Virus record (IMG/VR): IMGVR_UViG_3300010371_000057
Location: 1-42,343 of that record
Strand: one strand, 5' to 3'
From: a virus
Length of the DNA: 42,343 bases
A model generated the notes under the pieces. It had not been told where the DNA came from. It was given only the letters and a program-made list of their open reading frames with translations, and ran no database searches. The translations under genes were made by a program, and so were the position numbers. This document shows positions 30,502 to 37,850 of the stretch, piece by piece (position 1 is the first letter of the stretch; each line of letters opens with the position of its first letter).

Positions 30502-30987
30502 CTACAACCGGAACGGCAGCAGCAGCGTGCCATTCAGCGCGACGGTGCCCTGGTTCTGGATGATCGCGACGAAGGAACCAGCGGCCGGTGCGATGGAGAC
30601 GACGGCGGCGGGGCCGTACTGGTTGGTGCCGCTGTGCACGTCGATCATGATGTCCGAAGTGGCCGTTACCAACGAGTTCGTCACCGTGAACGCCTGGGTG
30701 ACATTGGGGGCCGTGGTCAGCGCCTCGGTGAGAATGCAGCCGGTCGTGGTGGCGAGCGTGCCGACGTTGCTGGCGAGCGTCGCGCGGTTGCTGAAGAACG
30801 CGGCGCTCAGCGCGGCGACCTGAAAGGAACGCGCGGCAACCGACTGCGGCGACGCGCCGCCGGCGATCTCGGTATCAGTAACGATCTGCTCGCGGCCGGT
30901 CATGTGCTGATAAGGAATTGGCGAGACCGCCGATCCAGCAATCGTGCCGGGCTGCACGAGGGGTAGCCCATAGGTGTCTCCGGCCAT
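30502..30987 (-). CDS. Hypothetical structural protein, 161 aa
   Basis: ATG at 30987 with AAGGA upstream. The N-terminus (MAGDTYGLPLVQPGTIAGSA) is followed by a helix and a beta-rich C-terminal domain (TSDIMIDVHSGTNQYGPAAV, SFVAIIQNQGTVALNGTLLL). The ending NGTLLLPFRL and the residue composition suggest a capsid decoration or head-fibre protein. Its position upstream of the terminase is unusual for a coat-associated gene. Assignment by composition only. Confidence 0.55.
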   Translation of the reverse strand: MAGDTYGLPLVQPGTIAGSAVSPIPYQHMTGREQIVTDTEIAGGASPQSVAARSFQVAALSAAFFSNRATLASNVGTLATTTGCILTEALTTAPNVTQAFTVTNSLVTATSDIMIDVHSGTNQYGPAAVVSIAPAAGSFVAIIQNQGTVALNGTLLLPFRL

Positions 30988-31002
30988 CGTGGTGGTGTCC
31001 TT

Positions 31003-31572
31003 TCAGGGGTGGGGGTGGACCAGCGCGACAGCGGTGCGCTTGAACTCAATTTGCGAGGAGCCGAGGACGTTCAGCAGCACCCAGACGCGATCGCGGGCGG
31101 TGCGGCTGCAAACGCCACGGAACGAAGCGAAGGGGCCGCCCGTGATCTCCACCTCATCGCCGCGATCGACCTCACGCGGCTCGGCGGGTCGTATGATGCC
31201 GTCTGCCCCACGCTGGGCCATGAGGGTGGCGACAACCCGGGGTGGCACAACGAGCGGCATACCGGCCGGCGAGCGGAGGACTGACGCCATTTCCTCGCCG
31301 CCCGCGTTCCGCACGACCATCCAGCGGTAGTCCTGAACGAACAGGTAGCGCGGGAAGATCGGCCGGATGCGCGTCTGTCGGTTGGCGAGGGCGACGGCTT
31401 CGAGGGGCAACCATGCCGCCGCGCCTTCCTGTCGCACCCTAGCCTCGGTGGCGGCCTCTTGGTGGGGCCGGGTGTAGACGCAATGCCAGGGGGCATCCGG
31501 AATGCTCGCGCAGGGCACAAAGCGGCGGGAATCGGTGCCGCGATGACCCTGTAGGCTGGCGTCTATGCTCAT
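31003..31572 (-). CDS. NusG/RfaH-like transcription antitermination protein, 189 aa
   Basis: The ATG at 31572 overlaps the upstream stop (ATGA); the longer ORF to 31731 is inside the neighbour. WHCVYTRPHQEAATEARVRQ (about residues 30-50) is the NGN-domain start (W-V-RxxxE), IFPRYLFVQ is the typical NusG/RfaH P-G/R-Y-hF motif, and the C-terminus has a KOW-type segment (DRGDEVEITGGPFASFRGV). Such phage paralogues load on RNA polymerase and prevent termination. It lies just downstream of a terminator and before the late genes, suggesting that it promotes late transcription (inference). Confidence 0.8.
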   Translation of the reverse strand: MSIDASLQGHRGTDSRRFVPCASIPDAPWHCVYTRPHQEAATEARVRQEGAAAWLPLEAVALANRQTRIRPIFPRYLFVQDYRWMVVRNAGGEEMASVLRSPAGMPLVVPPRVVATLMAQRGADGIIRPAEPREVDRGDEVEITGGPFASFRGVCSRTARDRVWVLLNVLGSSQIEFKRTAVALVHPHP

Positions 31573-32093
31573 TCCGTGGGCACCGTCAAGTGGGTTTGTG
31601 ATGGTTTTTCGGGCTTTGCTTGGGAAGTGGGCACTATGGCATAGGGCGGTGCCGCTGGAATGGGCAAACGATCGATCTCGGCGCGGGCCGCGTCGAGGTC
31701 CGCCTGAAGTCGCGAGAGCAGAGCGTGCCATGGCTCCGCGATGCAGAGCTGGGCCGCATTGTCACCCCCGCCAGCCGCCCCGTGACCTGCCTCCGGGGTT
31801 GTGCCCGCTACCCCAGGTGCGGCGGGGGCGGCCGGGGGCTGTACGGGCTTCCTGGCGGCCGTGGCGAGGGCGGCGTCCTGTGTTTCCCTGATGCGGGCCA
31901 ATACGTCGGGCCACTGCTCGGCGTTGAGGGGCTGAAGCGCCGGCCCGGCATGCGCCTCCCGCTCCACCACCTCCCACGCCTCGAGGCAGCGCCGCCACCA
32001 GCTGGCCCGCAGTCCCGCGTCGGCGGGGGTGAGGCACAGCACGCCGACGGCGTTATGGAGGCAGGCGAGGTAGTGGCGTTCAGCGGGGGTCAT
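31569..32093 (-). CDS. Hypothetical phage protein, 174 aa, first gene after the repeat region
   Basis: ATG at 32093 with AGGAG 7 nt upstream. The first about 75 residues are an ordered helical domain (TPAERHYLACLHNAVGVLCL, ASWWRRCLEAWEVVEREAHA); the middle is low complexity (PVQPPAAPAAPGVAG), and another helix follows (LLSRLQADLDAARAEIDRL). No family recognised. It is coupled with the NusG-like gene. Confidence 0.6.
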   Translation of the reverse strand: MTPAERHYLACLHNAVGVLCLTPADAGLRASWWRRCLEAWEVVEREAHAGPALQPLNAEQWPDVLARIRETQDAALATAARKPVQPPAAPAAPGVAGTTPEAGHGAAGGGDNAAQLCIAEPWHALLSRLQADLDAARAEIDRLPIPAAPPYAIVPTSQAKPEKPSQTHLTVPTE

Positions 32094-32116
32094 GGAATGC
32101 TCCTGGTTCGACGGTC

Positions 32117-32154
32117 AGACGTGTCCAGACGTGCCACACGACTGAGCACGACTG
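32117..32154. repeat. Two pairs of 8-bp direct repeats with 9- and 10-bp spacing
   Basis: CAGACGTG occurs at 32117-32124 and 32126-32133 (9-bp step), and CACGACTG at 32137-32144 and 32147-32154 (10-bp step). One helical turn between copies would place a bound protein on one face. The block lies 24-61 nt upstream of the start at 32093. Confidence 0.6.
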
Positions 32155-32177
32155 GATGTCACGGTTTGGACGGATAG

Positions 32178-32246
32178 TGTCACGCTTCGGCCCCGGAATC
32201 CGGCCAATCCCGCGCAACAGGCGGCCCGGCATGTCACGCTTCGGCC
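32178..32246. repeat. 15-bp direct repeats TGTCACGCTTCGGCC
   Basis: Identical 15-bp copies at 32178-32192 and 32232-32246 (54 bp apart), with related partial copies at 32157 (TGTCACGG) and 32252 (GTCACGCATCG). On the minus strand these read GTGAC-centred sites. Similar GTGAC runs are often seen in phage replication regions, but that comparison is from memory. Confidence 0.65.
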
Positions 32247-32414
32247 GGGGACGGTCACGCATCGCGGGGCTGCTCGAAATTGCCCGAAAGTCAGCAGGGG
32301 TTTTGAGCAGGCTGGGGCACCGGGCAGGCGGTGATACCCCCGGACGTGGCGGCGTGGCTTGAGGCGGCCGCGCGGTTCCACGAGCGGCATCCGCCGCCGA
32401 GGCGGGGGTAGTCA

Positions 32415-32437
32415 CAACTTTCGGCTGCAACTTTCGG
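32415..32437. repeat. Tandem 10-bp repeat CAACTTTCGG, 13-bp step
   Basis: CAACTTTCGG at 32415-32424 and 32428-32437, each followed by CTG or TTG. Part of the repeat-rich segment between the primase gene and the gene at 32093. Confidence 0.6.
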
Positions 32438-32512
32438 TTGTCAGCCCGGAAAAGCGCCGGGTCGGCGCGTCCCACGCGCGCCCGCTCCCGCGCTGGGGGG
32501 GTCTGGGGGGGG

Positions 32513-32739
32513 AACCTCCGCAACAACCTCCGCACAACCTCCGCAGCCAAAAATCCGGCCATTTCTGCGGGTTTGGCCGGGATGTTACGATGCGGCAAAT
32601 ACCAACCTCCGCAAATGCAACCTCCGCAACCTCCGCAACCTCCGCAACTCGTGTGTAGGGCTGGAAAGATTCCCGAGAACCCCAGTTCCAGACCTCCGCA
32701 AAACGAAGTCACTTTTCAGACCTCCGCACAACCTCCGCA
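32513..32739. repeat. Iteron-like array of (A/G)ACCTCCGCA, 10 copies
   Basis: Copies begin at 32513, 32525, 32536, 32604, 32619, 32628, 32637, 32691, 32719 and 32730; those at 32619-32646 are tandem with a 9-bp step. Two more copies, in opposite orientations, lie at 33811-33820 and 33849-33858 inside the primase-helicase gene, in the codons of its variable linker. The copies fall in different reading frames, so they are held at DNA level. All sit beside or in the replication gene, as expected of an origin or replication-protein binding site. Confidence 0.75.
32549..32580 (-). terminator. Candidate Rho-independent terminator after the early operon
   Basis: CCGGCCA (32555-32561) and TGGCCGG (32574-32580) form a 7-bp G+C-rich stem with a 12-nt loop; on the minus strand the stem is followed by ATTTTT (complement of 32549-32554). 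It lies 130 nt past the primase-helicase stop, so it would end early transcription, and it is embedded in the iteron array. Confidence 0.65.
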
Positions 32740-34754
32740 GCAACCGGAGGTTGAAGACGGCGGATTACGCGAAGCCCGATCGCCTTCGTCCGTTTGTCGT
32801 ACACCTCCGATCGCAGGAAGCCTCCCGCCAGCCAATTCTCCACCTGTTGCGCAACCAGCCGCTCCGGCAATCCGAGGTGGATTTGCGCCCAGAGCGGCAA
32901 ATACCGTCCATGCTTCCGTGTCTGCGGCACTGATGACCACGGTTCATCTGCGTCCCACGCGCGCGCGATTTCCCGGAAGATGGCGTCGATCTGATCCCAT
33001 TCGATGCGGCGGGCGCGGGCCGGCTGGGTGCCGTCTTCGGCGAGGAAGGCGCCTTCCTGCCAGCGGAAGGTGATCTCGCCACCTTTCGGCGCGTAGTTGG
33101 CCTTCATGCGCGATATCAGCCGCGTATCCCCGGTGGGGTCGTCTTCCGGGCGCGTTACGTAAAGCCGGGAACGGAAGGTGTTGTTCCAGGCCGTGTTGCC
33201 GCTGGTGCCGGCGCCGGTGGCAAGCCCGGCCGCAGACGGATGGCCGGCGATGACCACGCCGCAGTTCCAACGTCGCGCGATCTGGCCGCCGACGCCCTGC
33301 ACGAACAGCCGCGCATGGACACGGGCGATTTCGTTGCCCCCGAAGATGTCGGCGAGCGTATCGAGCACGACCAGGGTCGGCGGGAACGCGTCCAGCATCC
33401 GACAAAGGTCGGCGAAAAGGGGCGTAAGGTGCGGGTGGTTGCTCTGGTCGAACGTCATCAGGAGGTTGTCGAAACCGAGCCGAGGGGCCAGCCGCAGATT
33501 TTCCAGGTGCTGCATCCCGACTTGGTAGGCGCGGTTGATCGACTCCTGCCGGCGATGCAGTTCGTGCCGATCGTCCTCGCACATCATGCCGAACGCCCGG
33601 CCGCCCTTCACGGTCAGGCCGAGCCAGGGCAATCCGAGCGCCACGGACGATAGGAGTTGCTGCGCTAACAACGACTTGCCCACCCCGCCATCACCATACA
33701 GGCCGGTGGCATACCCGCGTGGAATCCAACCGTCCACGATCCATTCGCGCAGCGGTGCCGGCGCCGTCCAATCCCGGGGCGGATTGATGATTTGCGCGTC
33801 GGGATCATCCTGCGGAGGTTCGACGGAGGTTGTAGTCTCGGCGTCGTCAACCTCCGCAGGCTCCTCGCCGAGCCGCGCTTCCAGGGAATGCCACCATCCG
33901 GGGTCTTGTGGGGTGGCCGGCGCTGCCTCCTGATGGTGGTGCCCGTTGAGCGGGCGATCGGGCAGTTCGATCGGCTTCGCGCGGCCTCGCTCCAATCCCC
34001 AGGCAATTGTCTTGGCAGCGGCCTTCCAGTCCTTGACCCCGGGCGGCAGCGCCGCGAGCAGGAGCTGCGTGGCGGCGTCGTCCGACAGCCCAGCGGCGTC
34101 CTGGATGCCGCCGAGCGAAAGGGCTGCGTTACGGAGCGCGAAGTGCTTGGCGCCGTCAGCGGCGCGCCCCACCCGGTCAGCGACGCCACGAATGAAGCCG
34201 TCGTACCGTTTGGACTCCACCGACACCGCTGGGTGCGCGACTGGCCGGCGCGGGGGTTCGGGGGGCGGGAGCGCGAGTTCCAGCAGCCAGTCCGGCCACT
34301 CGGCGATATCGGAATCGTTGATGATGCCGTATCCGAGCGACGGCGGCATGACGACGTAGCCACCGTCGCCGCGGACATCGACGCCTTGGGCGATGCGCCC
34401 GGCGCTGTTGCGGACGCCGGGGGCATGCCGGAACAGATAATGCCGGCCGCCCGATTGGGTCTGGTGAATGCGGGTCTCAGGCAATCGGTGCGTGTTGGCC
34501 GATTCCCAGTCCTGAGCGCGGTGCCGGTAATCCAGGTCCAGCACGTCGAACCCGGTGATCTCGCCCGTGGGCGAACCGACCAGATCGCCCGCCTGCCCGA
34601 ACATGACCTTGATGCGCTCGGGATCGGTGCTGGCGTCGAGAAACCCCCGGCCGCCGCGCTCTTTGCTGATGGCCGGCTGCTTGTTCCGCGCGCACGGGAA
34701 TACAGGGAAGCCCTGCGAGGCAATCGAGAGGGCAATGTCGAGTGCTGTTGGCAC
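32709..34754 (-). CDS. Bifunctional primase-polymerase / RepA-like helicase, 681 aa
   Basis: Starts with GTG at 34754. Residues 5-170 are a Prim-Pol (archaeo-eukaryotic primase) domain with FDVLDLD (69-75, metal-binding aspartates), SGGRHYLF (101-108) and VDVRGDGGYVV (125-135). A basic/acidic linker (about 265-330) carries two repeat copies at DNA level. The AAA/RecA-type helicase has Walker A GDGGVGKS (354-361), Walker B TLVVLD (460-465) and an arginine-rich C-terminal region. Such fusions prime and unwind DNA at phage and plasmid origins. The adjacent iteron-like array fits an origin. Confidence 0.9.
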   Translation of the reverse strand: MPTALDIALSIASQGFPVFPCARNKQPAISKERGGRGFLDASTDPERIKVMFGQAGDLVGSPTGEITGFDVLDLDYRHRAQDWESANTHRLPETRIHQTQSGGRHYLFRHAPGVRNSAGRIAQGVDVRGDGGYVVMPPSLGYGIINDSDIAEWPDWLLELALPPPEPPRRPVAHPAVSVESKRYDGFIRGVADRVGRAADGAKHFALRNAALSLGGIQDAAGLSDDAATQLLLAALPPGVKDWKAAAKTIAWGLERGRAKPIELPDRPLNGHHHQEAAPATPQDPGWWHSLEARLGEEPAEVDDAETTTSVEPPQDDPDAQIINPPRDWTAPAPLREWIVDGWIPRGYATGLYGDGGVGKSLLAQQLLSSVALGLPWLGLTVKGGRAFGMMCEDDRHELHRRQESINRAYQVGMQHLENLRLAPRLGFDNLLMTFDQSNHPHLTPLFADLCRMLDAFPPTLVVLDTLADIFGGNEIARVHARLFVQGVGGQIARRWNCGVVIAGHPSAAGLATGAGTSGNTAWNNTFRSRLYVTRPEDDPTGDTRLISRMKANYAPKGGEITFRWQEGAFLAEDGTQPARARRIEWDQIDAIFREIARAWDADEPWSSVPQTRKHGRYLPLWAQIHLGLPERLVAQQVENWLAGGFLRSEVYDKRTKAIGLRVIRRLQPPVAAEVVRRSEK

Positions 34755-34757
34755 GGG

Positions 34758-35375
34758 TTACACCACCACATCGGTCGGCGCCGTGACGGTGCGCGGGCAC
34801 CATTCGTCTTGTTTACCGCCAACATCGGCGTGCAACCGGTCGTGGCATGCCTGGCACACCGCGCGCAGTTCCCACGCGGGCGGCAACAGTCCAAGCGCGT
34901 ACGTCAGGTGATGCGCGGTCACGGCTTTGGCGGTCAGGCAGGCTTCGCAATATCCCCGCGAGCGCCAGAGCACGCGGTCGCGCAGGCTGTGCCACTCGGG
35001 ATTCGTGCGGCAGAACTCCGCGTAGCCTGCGCGCCGTTCACTGCGGCTCTGAAGGGCCGCAACCCGCGACTGATCAGCCGCCGCATAAAACCGCCCCGCC
35101 CGATCGGCTCCCCATTGTTCCCGAAGTGCCGGGTTCCACTCCGCGTAAGTATTCCAGTGCCAATGTTCTGACACCGACAGCGGGCCATCGGTTCCCCGCC
35201 CGCAGCCGTCGCATTGAAGCCAGACCGTCCAGTAGCGCGGGCGGCCCTCCGGCTCTATCTCGCGTCGCACGAGAGTTGCCGTGTCCCCGCCGCATGAGCA
35301 CACACCGGCGAGCGCTTTTTCAACGCGCCGAAGCGACGGGATCGCCATGTCCGGCATCGCATGCGACAACTTCAC
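34758..35375 (-). CDS. HNH endonuclease with N-terminal zinc ribbon, 205 aa
   Basis: GTG at 35375 overlaps the upstream stop (GTGA). The N-terminal part has CSCGG (26-30) and CDGCG (55-59) followed by WNTYAEWN, a layout like Lar-type zinc ribbons. The C-terminal part is an HNH nuclease: GYCEACLTAK (C143, C146), AHHLTYAL (H155, H156), CQACHDRLH (C174, C177, H178, H182). The pattern resembles phage HNH enzymes that nick DNA. It lies between the primase-helicase and small unknown genes. Role in replication, homing or packaging is not decided by the sequence. Confidence 0.8.
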   Translation of the reverse strand: MKLSHAMPDMAIPSLRRVEKALAGVCSCGGDTATLVRREIEPEGRPRYWTVWLQCDGCGRGTDGPLSVSEHWHWNTYAEWNPALREQWGADRAGRFYAAADQSRVAALQSRSERRAGYAEFCRTNPEWHSLRDRVLWRSRGYCEACLTAKAVTAHHLTYALGLLPPAWELRAVCQACHDRLHADVGGKQDEWCPRTVTAPTDVVV

Positions 35376-35722
35376 TCCGCCGCCTCCCGCCACGTCACCC
35401 GTTGCGTCGGGAGGTCGTCATACAGCGTGAGCGTCAGCATCCGCGCGTCGGCATGGATGCGAAATTCGTAACCGTCGATGCGGCCGGTACCGCGGAAATG
35501 CGCTGGGATGGGTGCCAGATCGTCGCTCAGATGCCGGGGAATAAACAGCATCTCGATAACGCACGGCATGCCCCCAGACGTGGGCCGCGCGGTCAGCGTG
35601 GCGCCGGCAGGGGTGCGCTCGACCGACACGAGGTATTCCGGCCGCCCGGGCACGCGGAGGTGCCCCACACGCGGGCTGGTGCCGGAGAGGGTGGTGGGGA
35701 TCGGGGGGAGGCGGTCACTCAT
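35372..35722 (-). CDS. Hypothetical protein, 116 aa
   Basis: ATG at 35722 overlaps the upstream stop (ATGAGTGA). Mostly beta strands (RPEYLVSVERTPAGATLTAR, CVIEMLFIPRHLSDDLA, GYEFRIHADARMLTLTLYD). No family recognised. The junction with the upstream gene is an 18-bp near copy of the next junction at about 36031, so gene boundaries here may have been copied. Confidence 0.6.
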   Translation of the reverse strand: MSDRLPPIPTTLSGTSPRVGHLRVPGRPEYLVSVERTPAGATLTARPTSGGMPCVIEMLFIPRHLSDDLAPIPAHFRGTGRIDGYEFRIHADARMLTLTLYDDLPTQRVTWREAAE

Positions 35723-36044
35723 GCGCCACCCGCCTTTCCCGCCGCCCACGCCCCCATATGCGCTGCTTATCCACCTTGTGCGTCAGCCGGTCATGCTCGG
35801 ACAGCACCGTCACGACCGCAGCGCTCGCCGGCGCGTAGCACACCCGGATGCGCCGTTCGCACGCGGTGACGAACCACACCTCCATCCCGTCCGGCTGCTT
35901 CCGCTGAAGCACCGCGTCGAACCGCACGCCCGCGACGGCATCGGTGATGTCCAGCATGATCTGCCGGAAGTCGGCCACCGTGAGCCGGATGCCGAATCGT
36001 TCCAGCGCGCGTGATGCCGCATGCCCAGGCGCAAGGTCACTCAT
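35715..36044 (-). CDS. Hypothetical protein, 109 aa
   Basis: ATG at 36044 overlaps the methyltransferase stop. Helix at the start (GHAASRALERFGIRLTVADF, RQIMLDITDAVAG), then strands (VWFVTACERRIRVCYAPASA, VTVLSEHDRL). Ends VAHE, as does the methyltransferase, reflecting the duplicated gene junction. No family recognised. Confidence 0.6.
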   Translation of the reverse strand: MSDLAPGHAASRALERFGIRLTVADFRQIMLDITDAVAGVRFDAVLQRKQPDGMEVWFVTACERRIRVCYAPASAAVVTVLSEHDRLTHKVDKQRIWGRGRRERRVAHE

Positions 36045-37251
36045 GCGCCACCTCGGCGAATAGGCCGGCGTCGCGGGTGAGGCGATTTGCAGCCATTACC
36101 GTGTAATCGGGATTCAATTCGATGCCGATGCAGTCACGGCCGAGCCGATCGGCGACAAGGCCGGTGGTGCCGGCGCCGTAGAAGGGGTCGAGAACGACGC
36201 ACGGAACGGGATGCGCGGGCGAGCAAGCGCAGGATTGGTGCCATTCGCTTATTCGCTCACGCATCCCAGCGAGGATGCGAGCCTTAACCGCGCTGGCGTC
36301 CTGAACCCCCGCAGCGGCGTGGTCCTTCGTGGAGCGCCCGTTGTAACATCCCAACGCATCGGCGCCACACGCGGCCTTGTGCGCTTCGTCTGGCGCCCCC
36401 TTTGTGACAATCCGCACCCACGGCGCGCCGCAGGTAGGACAGGCGCCACGCTCGCTTGTGCCAGCCTTGATGCATCGGTCGGCGAGGTCGGGCGGGAATG
36501 TCGCGAAGTGGGCGTCCGTAAAGCTGCGGGTGGTTATCGTCCAAACGTTACGGAGATTGCGGCCGGCTGGGTTCGGTCCTCTTTGGTATTTCTCCCTAGC
36601 CGCCCGCTTCATATCTCCCCCAGGCTGCCGGCTCGCGGGACCGGTCCCCATCATCGCATAATTATACCTGCCCACACTCGCTTCGTTGTATCCCTCCCTC
36701 ACCGCGTCCCCGTCGTAGAAGTACCGCGCTGCCTTCGTCAGCAAGAATACGTGTTCATGCGCTGCGGTAGGGCGGTCCGTGACGCTCTCCGGCATCGGGT
36801 TCGGCTTGTGCCAGATGATATCCGACCGCAACCACCAGCCATCCGCTTGTAGTGCGAGCGCAACACGGGCTGGGATCATCAGGAGGTCTTTTTCCTTAAT
36901 GACACCGCCCAATGCCATGCCGCCCGCCGCGCGGCCGTTGCCGCGTTCGATGATGTAATTGTGCTTCCCCGGGTCGCCTGGCTTGTGTTGCCCCTTGCCT
37001 GCGTCGCATGCGTAAGAGTCGCCCAGATTCAGCCAAACCGTCCCATCCTCCCGCAGAACGCGGCGCACTTCCCAGAACACCTCGCGCAATGCCACGACGT
37101 ATTCGCTCGGCGATGCCTCAAGGCCGATCTGTCCGCTCGCCTTGTAATCGCGCAGCCCGAAATACGGTGGACTCGTTACCACGCACTGCACCGACGCATC
37201 CCCGAGCGTGCGCAATACCTCCCGGCAGTCGCCACGCAGGATGCGGATCAC
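36037..37251 (-). CDS. Site-specific DNA methyltransferase (N4-cytosine or N6-adenine), 404 aa
   Basis: GTG at 37251. TSPPY (residues 26-30) is motif IV and DPFYGAGTTG (355-364) is the S-adenosylmethionine-binding motif I; their order (IV before I) is that of beta-class enzymes. Extra cysteine pairs occur between them (CPTCG at 271-275, CAC at 341-343), a likely zinc-binding insertion. HFATFPPDLADRCI (248-261) is another family landmark. No partner restriction gene is visible, so it is probably an orphan phage enzyme that masks phage DNA from host restriction (inference). Confidence 0.88.
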   Translation of the reverse strand: MIRILRGDCREVLRTLGDASVQCVVTSPPYFGLRDYKASGQIGLEASPSEYVVALREVFWEVRRVLREDGTVWLNLGDSYACDAGKGQHKPGDPGKHNYIIERGNGRAAGGMALGGVIKEKDLLMIPARVALALQADGWWLRSDIIWHKPNPMPESVTDRPTAAHEHVFLLTKAARYFYDGDAVREGYNEASVGRYNYAMMGTGPASRQPGGDMKRAAREKYQRGPNPAGRNLRNVWTITTRSFTDAHFATFPPDLADRCIKAGTSERGACPTCGAPWVRIVTKGAPDEAHKAACGADALGCYNGRSTKDHAAAGVQDASAVKARILAGMRERISEWHQSCACSPAHPVPCVVLDPFYGAGTTGLVADRLGRDCIGIELNPDYTVMAANRLTRDAGLFAEVAHE

Positions 37252-37850
37252 CGCCGCGCCCCCAGGCCGACCTGCATGGCCGTCGTAATCCCCCCGCTGC
37301 CGTAACGCGCACGCCCAGGCTTGGCGCGGGTGGGCTTGCGCACCACGGCCGGCGCACGCTCCTTCGCCACCACTCGCGCCTCATACTCGGCCGCGAGCGC
37401 ATCCGCGTTGCCGTGCACGTCGAATCCGTAATTGCGCAACGCCGCGACGATGCCGGCCATCGAGCTACACACCGCCACCGACTGGCCGGCGCGTCGCATC
37501 GCCGTGTGCACGCCCTCCTGCGCCGACGACACACGCGAGCCGCGCTTCAGCTCGATCCACAAGTCTACGCTGCTGCCACCGTCCTGCGCCGCCTGGCACA
37601 CGAACACGTCCGGCAGTCCGAACTTCACGCCACGCCCCTGTAGCGCCGCGCGTCGGCCTATGTGCGCCATGTCGGCAGCCGCATGGTCGATCGCCGTCGT
37701 GAACATCGGCGGCACCACGACCCGGTCGAGCAACCGATCGGCCCATGCCTGGAACGAATGCTCCGGGCTGCGGCGACGCGGCTTCTGCACCTGCGCCCCA
37801 CCCGCCACGCCGGCCGGGCCGTCTGGGTCGAGGAGGTCGGGGGTCAGCAT
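37248..37850 (-). CDS. VRR-NUC-type nuclease, 200 aa
   Basis: ATG at 37850 overlaps the end of the GapR-like gene. The nuclease core is GLPDVFVCQ (metal-binding Asp), DLWIELKRGSRVSSAQEG (E-x-K motif and conserved Gln) and RRAGQSVAVCSSMAGIV, the order of VRR-NUC domains found in phage-encoded PD-(D/E)xK enzymes that act on branched DNA. The C-terminal 50 residues are a basic tail. Its place beside replication genes supports a DNA-processing role. Confidence 0.75.
   Translation of the reverse strand: MLTPDLLDPDGPAGVAGGAQVQKPRRRSPEHSFQAWADRLLDRVVVPPMFTTAIDHAAADMAHIGRRAALQGRGVKFGLPDVFVCQAAQDGGSSVDLWIELKRGSRVSSAQEGVHTAMRRAGQSVAVCSSMAGIVAALRNYGFDVHGNADALAAEYEARVVAKERAPAVVRKPTRAKPGRARYGSGGITTAMQVGLGARR

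Larger units (their letters stand above)
32080..32712 (-). other. Doubtful ORF across the repeat region, 210 codons
   Basis: An open frame runs from a GTG at 32712, overlapping the primase stop (GTGA), to 32080, 14 nt into the next gene. That fit is suggestive, but the product is low complexity: the iterons give CGGCGGCGGC in one frame and EVVRRLLRR in another, and the end repeats PKRD three times. The frame also contains the terminator hairpin. I read this 615-nt stretch (32094-32708) as mainly a regulatory or origin region, with the ORF a by-product or a rapidly evolving gene. Confidence 0.25.

Noticed and set aside
32513-32739. CRISPR array
   Set aside because: The repeats are 9-10 bp and partly tandem with irregular gaps; there are no 25-40 bp repeats with equal spacers and no cas genes.
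33792-35171. Plus-strand ORF of 459 codons
   Set aside because: Antisense to the primase-helicase and HNH genes; low-complexity product without motifs.
35767-35775. DnaA box (TTATCCACC)
   Set aside because: A single copy with one mismatch, inside a coding region and away from the repeat field; not enough for an origin call.
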